Of a DNA stretch of 20,585 bases, positions 15,544 to 20,585 are shown one piece after another. The notes beneath the pieces were generated by a model. The model saw only the letters and a program-made list of their open reading frames with translations. It did no database searches and had not been told where the DNA came from. A program made the translations under genes and the position numbers. The stretch is taken from the NCBI GenBank assembly GCA_046598935.1, contig JBKJHW010000061.1:1-20585 (forward strand). The letters run 5' to 3'. Each line of letters opens with the position of its first letter. The first letter of the stretch is position 1. The stretch comes from SCUN01 sp046598935 (GTDB lineage: Bacteria; Acidobacteriota; Vicinamibacteria; Vicinamibacterales; SCN-69-37).

Positions 15544-16215
15544 CTAGTTCCCCGCGTCCACTGGAATTCGAACGCCGGTGACTCCACGCACGTCATTGCT
15601 GGCCCACAACGAAGCGCCATGCGCTTCGAGCACGACCGCACCGAGGATCAGGTGAAGACCAAGCCCGCCGCCTTCGAGATTGAACTTGCGGCTGCCCGCA
15701 TCAGAACGGTCGATCTTGATCGCGCCGATCACGTCAGGTGGCCCGACGACAATGTCACATTCGTTGGGTCGCGCGCTGCGCGTGATCGTGACGCCGATCT
15801 CTGAGGTCCGCGTCGGCAGCTCGCGCGCCGTGGCGTCGATGACCGCGGCCACTGCGGCCGCGAGCGCGCGCGGCTCGCGCGTGCGCACCTGGCACTCGAC
15901 CGCCGACGGGTCTCCCACGATCCGGACGCGATCGAAGGCGGACGCTGTTTCGGCTCCGCGCAGGACGATGGCGCTCACCGCAACAAGCTGACATTCGTCG
16001 TCCTCGTGCGGTCCGAGCCATGTCGCCAGATCCGACGACTGCTGTGCGAGGTCGCCCAGGCGTCCGGCCGCGCGTTCGAGTTGCTTGAACGCCTCGTCGC
16101 GACTGGCCTCGTCGAGCCTTCCGCTCATCAGCATGCGCGCATAGCCTGAGATCACACCGGCAGGCGAACGGAGTTCATGTGCCACAACACGGAAGACCGA
16201 TTCCCATTTCATCAT
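15544..16215 (-). CDS. Sensor-less histidine kinase with degenerate ATP-binding domain
   Basis: From the ATG at 16215 the protein has 223 residues. Near its start is an H-box, VVAHELRSPAGVISGYARML (10-29), with H13 as the phosphorylation site, followed by the second HisKA helix. The C-terminal half has the shape of a HATPase domain, but only the G2-like GGGLGLHLI (182-190) is clear. The N-box asparagines are replaced by AVAAVIDATAREL and no DxGxG motif is present, so autokinase activity is doubtful. There are no membrane helices and no sensor domain. A longer frame to 16323 exists, but its Ser-rich extension is antisense to the divergent receiver gene, so 16215 (or 16212) is preferred. It is directly upstream of the NtrC-type regulator and may act as its phosphatase, adaptor or phosphotransfer partner. 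Confidence 0.75.
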   Translation of the reverse strand: MMKWESVFRVVAHELRSPAGVISGYARMLMSGRLDEASRDEAFKQLERAAGRLGDLAQQSSDLATWLGPHEDDECQLVAVSAIVLRGAETASAFDRVRIVGDPSAVECQVRTREPRALAAAVAAVIDATARELPTRTSEIGVTITRSARPNECDIVVGPPDVIGAIKIDRSDAGSRKFNLEGGGLGLHLILGAVVLEAHGASLWASNDVRGVTGVRIPVDAGN

Positions 16216-16265
16216 CCCGCGTACCCCACTTTTGGCGTCCCGAACGTGTTGTGCCCAGGAGGACA

Positions 16266-16685
16266 ATGGCACGCTCGTTGAAAGAGATAAATCAGAAGAC
16301 CCAGATGACAACCCAGCCTGCAACCGTCCTCCTCGTGGACGATTATCCCGATACTCTCGAGATGTGGACCCTGTATTTGCGCGCTCACGGCTATTGCGTG
16401 GTCACGGCCGACAACGGCATTGACGCGTTGGCGATGGCGCGCGACGAACATCCCAGCCTTGTCATCCTCGACCTCGACCTTCCAGGAATCTCGGGTTATG
16501 AAGTCGCCCGTCGCCTGCGAGGCGGTGAGGGCACTTCCGGAATTCCACTCATCGCCGCGACCGGCTATTCGGCCGATCGCCAGCTCAACGACGCGCGCGA
16601 CGCCGGCTTCAACGCCATCCTTGTCAAACCCTGCGATCCCGAAGGCCTCGTCCGAACCATCGAAACCGTATTAGCCGCGCGTTAA
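16266..16685 (+). CDS. CheY-like single-domain response regulator
   Basis: This is a stand-alone receiver: VLLVDDYPDT (21-30 from the 16266 start) holds the acidic pair D25/D26, and LVILDLDLPG (65-74) has phosphoacceptor D69. AATG (97-100) supplies the conserved Thr, and LVKP (119-122) the conserved Lys. There is no output domain. Two starts are possible. The ATG at 16266 has AGGAGG only 3 nt upstream and gives 139 residues. The ATG at 16305 gives 126 residues, closer to a minimal receiver, and would suit a promoter at 16267-16282. It diverges from the degenerate kinase, with about 50 bp between starts. The partner kinase could be the PAS kinase encoded convergently downstream. Confidence 0.88.
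   Translation: MARSLKEINQKTQMTTQPATVLLVDDYPDTLEMWTLYLRAHGYCVVTADNGIDALAMARDEHPSLVILDLDLPGISGYEVARRLRGGEGTSGIPLIAATGYSADRQLNDARDAGFNAILVKPCDPEGLVRTIETVLAAR
16267..16282 (+). promoter_or_regulatory. Imperfect -24/-12-like element at the receiver gene start
   Basis: TGGCAC (16267-16272), five bases, TTGAA (16278-16282). The -24 half is perfect, but the conserved GC of the -12 half is GA, so function is uncertain. If used, transcription would begin near 16293 and translation at 16305. Confidence 0.25.
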
Positions 16686-16708
16686 GACCGGCGTGCCGCA
16701 CTTGCCGG

Positions 16709-16731
16709 ATCAGGGCAGAAGCAATCCTGAT
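16709..16731. terminator. Weak hairpin between convergent genes
   Basis: ATCAGG (16709-16714) and CCTGAT (16726-16731) form a 6-bp stem with an 11-nt loop between the receiver stop (16685) and the PAS kinase stop (16739). There is no T tract, so it is a weak candidate. Confidence 0.25.
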
Positions 16732-16738
16732 GCCAGAT

Positions 16739-17863
16739 TCAGGGATTTGATTGCCCGATCTTGTCGGGCAGCACCACCCGGAACCTCGCGCCCGTCCCCG
16801 CACCGCCGCTCGAAGCGCTAATGGTCCCACCGTGCATCTCGACAAGATGGCGGCAGATGGCGAGGCCAAGGCCGAGTCCGCCCTGGCCGCCGGACGACTG
16901 CCGGTTGGCCTGTCGGAAGCGATCGAACACGAACGGCAAAACCTCCGCGGAAATTCCGCTGCCCGTATCGGTGACGACAACCTCGATCGCACCGGGCAAT
17001 TGCGCCAGTTGAATCCGGATGCGTCCGCCGCGCGGCGTGAATTTCACGGCGTTGGCGAGCAGATTCCACAGCACCTGATGCAGCCGGTCCGGATCTCCGG
17101 ACACTTGAAGGGAGCCTCCGTCTATCGCGACCTCGACCTGAACCCCTTTGGCCGTGGCCGTCGGCGCGATGATCGCAACGGACTGTTCGACAAGTTTCTG
17201 CATGTCGACGACTTGCATCGTGAGGGTGGTTTTTCCGGAGACGATGCCGGACATATCGAGCATGTCGTCAACGAGCCGCGTAAGCAGCGCCGCATTTCGA
17301 TCGAGGATCTCGAACGCGCGCTCCTGCTGATCCGGCTGAACGACGCCGCTGCGCAGCATGCGCGTGAAGCCGACGAGCGCGTTGAGCGGCGTGCGCAGTT
17401 CGTGCGACAGCGTCCCGAGGAATTCGTCTTTGAGCCGATTGGCTTCTTCCGCTTCGCGCCGCGCGTGATCGACGGCTTCAGCGGCGCGCTGGCGCTCGGT
17501 GATATCGCGCGCGATCTTCGAAGCGCCGACGATCGTGCCGGAGCCATCGCGAATCGGCGAAATTGTCAGCGAGATCGGAAACAGCGAGCCGTCTTTGCGC
17601 CGGCGTACGGTTTCGTAATGATCGACGATTTCGCCGCGTTTGATTTTCGAAATGACTTCTCGTTCTTCACGTTCGCGCTCTTTCGGAATGATCGAAAGGA
17701 TCGACCGGCCGATCTGTTCCTCGGCGGTATAGCCGAACATGTTCTCTGCTGCGCGATTCCACGAGGTAATCGTGCCGTCCAGGTTCTTGCTGATGATCGC
17801 GTCGTCAGATGACTCGACGATGGCGGCGAGCCGCCGGGCGATGGTTTCTGCCGATTGGGTCAT
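16739..17863 (-). CDS. PAS-domain sensor histidine kinase
   Basis: This 374-residue soluble kinase has an N-terminal PAS domain (about 8-125: AAIVESSDDAIISKNLDGTI, SWNRAAENMFGYTAEEQIGR), with the PAC end IVGASKIARDITERQ. A short coiled-coil links it to HisKA (EFLGTLSHELRTPLNALVGF, H154). The HATPase domain is complete: N-box NLLANAVKF (267-275), DTGSG (299-303), an F-box around FDRFRQ and G2 GGLGLGLAI (328-336). It should be an active kinase. There are no transmembrane helices, so it senses a cytoplasmic signal; PAS residues do not reveal the ligand. No receiver or HTH is fused. The CheY-like receiver gene lies convergently next to it and is a plausible partner. Confidence 0.92.
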   Translation of the reverse strand: MTQSAETIARRLAAIVESSDDAIISKNLDGTITSWNRAAENMFGYTAEEQIGRSILSIIPKEREREEREVISKIKRGEIVDHYETVRRRKDGSLFPISLTISPIRDGSGTIVGASKIARDITERQRAAEAVDHARREAEEANRLKDEFLGTLSHELRTPLNALVGFTRMLRSGVVQPDQQERAFEILDRNAALLTRLVDDMLDMSGIVSGKTTLTMQVVDMQKLVEQSVAIIAPTATAKGVQVEVAIDGGSLQVSGDPDRLHQVLWNLLANAVKFTPRGGRIRIQLAQLPGAIEVVVTDTGSGISAEVLPFVFDRFRQANRQSSGGQGGLGLGLAICRHLVEMHGGTISASSGGAGTGARFRVVLPDKIGQSNP

Positions 17864-17944
17864 TTACCGCCCACTCACTCCATTCAGCTGCCCCAACATT
17901 GGCCTCATGCTACATCGCAGGCCCATTCCTAGGGGAGACCCGTA

Positions 17945-17960
17945 TGGCACAGGTCTTGAT
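17945..17960 (+). promoter_or_regulatory. Imperfect -24/-12-like element upstream of the 17985 gene
   Basis: TGGCAC (17945-17950), five bases, TTGAT (17956-17960). As at 16267 the -12 GC is GA. The predicted start near 17972 would leave about 13 nt of leader with the SD GGAGA before the ATG at 17985. Confidence 0.25.
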
Positions 17961-17984
17961 ATGTATCAGGTCGGAGACGATCCA

Positions 17985-18449
17985 ATGCGCCAAGTGATGG
18001 GATGGGGACTTGTAGTTCTTTCGGTGGGAGCGATGGCAGCAATCGGTGGCCTGTGGCCTCTCGCCGGCCTGGGTGTTATTGCTTTGTCAGGAGCCTGCGT
18101 TGCGCTCCGGTGCTCACATCCGGGTCCACTGGGATTGTGGCCGGCGACAGTGAATGACACCGGTGAAGCGGTGCCCGCGCAGTGGTTCTGCGACCGATGC
18201 GGAAAATCGTGGGCCGCTGGTTTTGATCACGGCCGCCCGCCTGTGCAGAAGTTCACCGGCTACGACGAATCAAAAGCGGTTCGGTCGGCGCATCGTGCTT
18301 CCGAGCTGGAACAGCGTCAGCGCTTCCTCGCGCTGCGGCGTGCCGGCTTCGAGCCCGCGGAACCGAAGAGGCAGCCACGAATTTCCCCTGCCGTCGCCCA
18401 CGCGGCGATGAACCGGCCCGTGTCGATCAACGACCGGCGCGTTTGCTAG
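17985..18449 (+). CDS. Small membrane protein with zinc-ribbon-like CxxC motif, unknown function
   Basis: This 154-residue protein starts at an ATG with SD GGAGA at 7-nt spacing. Two hydrophobic segments near the N-terminus (MGWGLVVLSVGAMAAIGGLW and PLAGLGVIALSGACVAL) look like a transmembrane hairpin. Next come RCSHPGPLGLW and WFCDRCGKSW; the CxxC in the latter, with the earlier Cys/His, could form a zinc ribbon. The C-terminal part is basic and disordered, with several Arg/Pro stretches. I do not recognise the family. It sits between two sensor kinase genes, diverging from the PAS kinase. The frame stays open upstream to 17739, but that part is antisense to the kinase gene. Confidence 0.6.
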   Translation: MRQVMGWGLVVLSVGAMAAIGGLWPLAGLGVIALSGACVALRCSHPGPLGLWPATVNDTGEAVPAQWFCDRCGKSWAAGFDHGRPPVQKFTGYDESKAVRSAHRASELEQRQRFLALRRAGFEPAEPKRQPRISPAVAHAAMNRPVSINDRRVC

Positions 18450-18525
18450 GCGCCCAGGCAATGAATTCCCTGGATCTGGATTTTCCTTGCCCGATTTGGG
18501 TAAACCGGAGCCCACCTTTCGGCGC

Positions 18526-18551
18526 AGGGAGCGCGCACACCTCCGCTCCCT
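18526..18551 (+). other. Hairpin in the gap before the poly-HAMP kinase
   Basis: AGGGAGCG (18526-18533) and CGCTCCCT (18544-18551) form a perfect 8-bp stem with a 10-nt loop, about 75 nt after the stop of the upstream gene. It could end that transcript, though no T tract follows. Confidence 0.35.
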
Positions 18552-18576
18552 CCAGACCCGTAATCTGTAATAGCGA

Positions 18577-18592
18577 TGGCACCGTACATGCT
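18577..18592 (+). promoter_or_regulatory. Sigma-54-like promoter upstream of the poly-HAMP kinase
   Basis: TGGCAC (18577-18582), five bases, ATGCT (18588-18592). The GG-N10-GC core is intact; only one T of the -12 box differs from consensus. The predicted transcription start is near 18603. Confidence 0.4.
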
Positions 18593-18595
18593 CTC

Positions 18596-18620
18596 CGCAC
18601 ACCCTAACTGGGGGTGTGCG
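18596..18620 (+). promoter_or_regulatory. Hairpin overlapping the presumed RBS and GTG start of the poly-HAMP gene
   Basis: CGCACACCC (18596-18604) pairs perfectly with GGGTGTGCG (18612-18620) around a 7-nt loop. The right arm covers the G-rich SD-like run (18610-18614) and the first base of the proposed GTG start. If transcription instead begins near 18603 from the -24/-12 element, the left arm is mostly not transcribed and the hairpin cannot form. Confidence 0.35.
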
Positions 18621-20585
18621 TGGGTGTTCGATCGTCGAAGGGCAGTCGTTCGACCGGTGCTGGAACGGCGGTGGAAGTCGTGGCCGAGCAGGCGATAGGG
18701 TCCACTGAGCTTCTCAAGGCGTTGATCGCGATGCGCGACGGCGACTTCACCGTACGCCTTCCGGCCGACTGGACGGGTCTTAACGGCAAGGTCGCCGACA
18801 CCTTCAACGAAATCGTCTCAGCGAACGCGCGCATCGCCAGCGAACTCGAGCGGGTTGGCAACGTCGTCGGCAAGCAAGGCAAAACCAAACAGCGCGTCCG
18901 GTTCGGGCGGCCCCACGGTTCGTGGGGTCAGATGGAGAGTTCAGTCAACTCGTTGATCGACGATCTGCTCTGGCCGACGACCGAAGTCACGCGCACGCTC
19001 GCTGCCGTGGCCCAGGGCGACCTGCTTCAGGCCGTGCGGCTGGACGTCGACGGCCGGCCGCTTGAGGGCGAATTCCTCCGCACGGCGACCATCGTCAACA
19101 CGATGATCCGGCAGCTCGGTGTGTTCACGTCAGAAGTGACGCGCGTCGCGCGCGAAGTCGGCACCGATGGCAAGCTTGGCGGCCAGGCGCAGATCCAGGA
19201 CGTCAGCGGCGTCTGGAAGGAGCTCACCGACAGCGTTAACCTGATGGCCAGTAACCTCACGGCGCAGGTGCGCAGCATCGCCGAGGTTACGATCGGCGTG
19301 GCCAACGGCGATCTGTCGAAAAAAATTACGGTCGATGTGCACGGCGAGATCCTTCAGCTGAAGGAGGCCATCAACACGATGGTCGACCAGCTGCGATCGT
19401 TCGCATCCGAAGTGACGCGTGTCGCTCGCGAAGTCGGCACGGACGGCAAGCTCGGCGGCCAGGCCATCGTGCCTGGTGTCGCCGGCACCTGGAAAGACCT
19501 CACGGACTCGGTCAACGCCATGTGCGGCAACTTGACGGGCCAGGTTCGAAACATCGCGCAGGTCACGATCGCCGTTGCGCGCGGCGACCTCTCGCGCAAG
19601 ATCACGGTCGACGTGCGCGGCGAGATCCTCGAACTCAAAGACACCATCAACACGATGGTGGACCAGCTGAACGCGTTCGCCTCGGAAGTCACGCGCGTCG
19701 CGCGCGAAGTCGGCACGGACGGCAAGCTCGGCGGCCAGGCGCAGGTGCCCGGCGTCGCCGGCACATGGAAGGACCTCACCGACAACGTCAACTTCATGGC
19801 GAGCAACCTGACCGCGCAGGTCAGAAACATCGCCGAGGTCACGACCGCGATCGCCAAGGGCGACCTGTCGAAGAAGATCACCGTCAACGTCAGCGGCGAA
19901 ATTCTGCTGCTCAAGGAAACCATCAACGGCACGGTCGACCAGCTCAACGCGTTTGCCGGCGAAGTCACGCGCGTCGCGCGCGAAGTCGGCACCGAAGGCC
20001 GTCTGGGCGGCCAGGCGAACGTGCTTGGCGTCGCCGGCACGTGGAAGGACCTGACGGACTCGGTCAACTCGATGGCGAACAATCTGACCGCGCAGGTCAG
20101 AAACATCGCGCAGGTCGCGGCGGCGATCGCCGGCGGCGACCTGTCGAAGAAGATCACCGTCGATGTGAGCGGCGAGATTCTCGAGCTGAAAGAGACGCTC
20201 AATACGATGGTCGACCAGCTCAACGCGTTCGCCGGCGAAGTGACGCGCGTCGCGCGCGAGGTCGGCACGGAAGGCCGGCTCGGCGGCCAGGCGCAGGTGC
20301 CCGGCGTTGCCGGCACGTGGAAAGACCTCACCGACAACGTCAACCTGCTTGCCGCCAACCTCACCACCCAGGTCAGAAACATCGCCGAAGTCACGACCGC
20401 CGTCGCCGGCGGCGACCTGTCGCGAAAGATCACGGTCGACGTCAGGGGCGAAGTCCTCGAGCTGAAGAACACGATCAACACGATGGTCGACCAGCTCAAC
20501 TCGTTCGCCGCCGAAGTCACGCGCGTCGCGCGCGAAGTCGGCACGGAAGGCAAGCTCGGCGGCCAGGCCAACGTGCCCGGCATCG
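18620..20585 (+). CDS. Poly-HAMP sensor histidine kinase (3' end beyond window)
   Basis: The frame is open from an in-frame TAA at 18605-18607 to the window end, at least 655 codons. No early ATG exists; GTG at 18620 follows a GGGGGTG run, with GTGs at 18671 and 18680 as alternatives. The N-terminal 170 residues hold one or two divergent HAMP-like units (MRDGDFTVRLP; TLAAVAQGDLLQAVRLDVDG). From 19133 there is a strict 92-residue repeat with EVTRVAREVGT(D/E)GKLGGQA, GVAGTWKDLTD.VN, NLTAQVRNIA and GDLS(K/R)KITVDV.GEIL.LK..IN, the HAMP repeat of group III (Nik1-type) and similar bacterial hybrid kinases. There is no signal peptide or membrane helix, so it is cytoplasmic. GAF, HisKA, HATPase and receiver domains would be expected after the window but cannot be seen here. 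In fungal relatives the HAMP array senses osmotic stress. Confidence 0.88.
   Translation, partial: MGVRSSKGSRSTGAGTAVEVVAEQAIGSTELLKALIAMRDGDFTVRLPADWTGLNGKVADTFNEIVSANARIASELERVGNVVGKQGKTKQRVRFGRPHGSWGQMESSVNSLIDDLLWPTTEVTRTLAAVAQGDLLQAVRLDVDGRPLEGEFLRTATIVNTMIRQLGVFTSEVTRVAREVGTDGKLGGQAQIQDVSGVWKELTDSVNLMASNLTAQVRSIAEVTIGVANGDLSKKITVDVHGEILQLKEAINTMVDQLRSFASEVTRVAREVGTDGKLGGQAIVPGVAGTWKDLTDSVNAMCGNLTGQVRNIAQVTIAVARGDLSRKITVDVRGEILELKDTINTMVDQLNAFASEVTRVAREVGTDGKLGGQAQVPGVAGTWKDLTDNVNFMASNLTAQVRNIAEVTTAIAKGDLSKKITVNVSGEILLLKETINGTVDQLNAFAGEVTRVAREVGTEGRLGGQANVLGVAGTWKDLTDSVNSMANNLTAQVRNIAQVAAAIAGGDLSKKITVDVSGEILELKETLNTMVDQLNAFAGEVTRVAREVGTEGRLGGQAQVPGVAGTWKDLTDNVNLLAANLTTQVRNIAEVTTAVAGGDLSRKITVDVRGEVLELKNTINTMVDQLNSFAAEVTRVAREVGTEGKLGGQANVPGI
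19133..20585 (+). repeat. 276-bp tandem repeats encoding HAMP units
   Basis: The codon GAA opening EVTRVAREVG recurs at 19133, 19409, 19685, 19961, 20237 and 20513, exactly 276 bp apart each time. Five complete units and the start of a sixth are in the window. Long stretches are identical at the nucleotide level between units, for example around GTCACGCGCGTCGCGCGCGA. Confidence 0.95.

Noticed and set aside
19354..20583. Minus-strand repetitive Thr/Ser-rich frame of 409 codons
   Set aside because: It mirrors the 276-bp HAMP repeats on the plus strand; its repeats are a by-product of theirs.
19133..20585. CRISPR or satellite-like array
   Set aside because: The repeat is 276 bp, in frame, and encodes HAMP units; there are no spacers.

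Overview
The window is high-GC bacterial DNA that reads most like an Acidobacteriota (Vicinamibacteria-like) chromosome. This is inferred from gene content: a Ser/Thr kinase fused to a TolB-type propeller, Tat-exported Gfo/Idh/MocA oxidoreductases, a DUF1080 protein, a DUF5117-type protease remnant, and many two-component genes. I see no rRNA, tRNA, CRISPR array or insertion sequence.

Layout. (1) 1-2556, minus: a receptor-like Ser/Thr kinase, cut at its C-terminus by the window edge. (2) 2660-9686, plus: a tight six-gene run, diverging from the kinase. It contains a Tat Gfo/Idh/MocA oxidoreductase, an MFS permease of the nucleoside:H+ symporter type, a small SLOG/LOG-like protein, a membrane protein with tandem Rossmann (RCK/TrkA-N-like) domains and a C-terminal RyR domain, a second Gfo/Idh/MocA oxidoreductase and a secreted DUF1080 protein. 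Three junctions are 4-nt ATGA overlaps. The SLOG plus RyR pair inside a catabolic operon is the most unusual feature of the window. (3) 9696-10212, minus: a decayed chimera in which the 5' end of a DUF5117-type metalloprotease gene is joined out of frame to the 3' end of a class V aminotransferase gene. (4) 10316-12871: an outer-membrane beta-barrel gene (plus), then minus-strand small stress/envelope genes (YflT-like, DUF3618, holin-like, DUF883/ElaB-like) and a two-helix membrane peptide (plus). The upstream regions of three of these units share the element GTCC-N6-GAACAG. (5) 12951-20585: a signalling island with a Crp/Fnr regulator behind a consensus sigma-54 promoter, an NtrC-type sigma-54 activator with a degenerate histidine kinase, a CheY-like receiver, a PAS histidine kinase, a small membrane protein with a zinc-ribbon-like CxxC, and a poly-HAMP sensor kinase cut by the right edge. 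Three weaker -24/-12-like elements lie at the starts of other plus-strand signalling genes.

How the parts may work together (inference). The first operon would import and oxidise a sugar or nucleoside-like compound, while the SLOG and RyR proteins sense a nucleotide-type ligand and gate or signal at the membrane. The right half looks like a sigma-54-linked regulatory network that may also reach the small stress genes through the Crp/Fnr protein.
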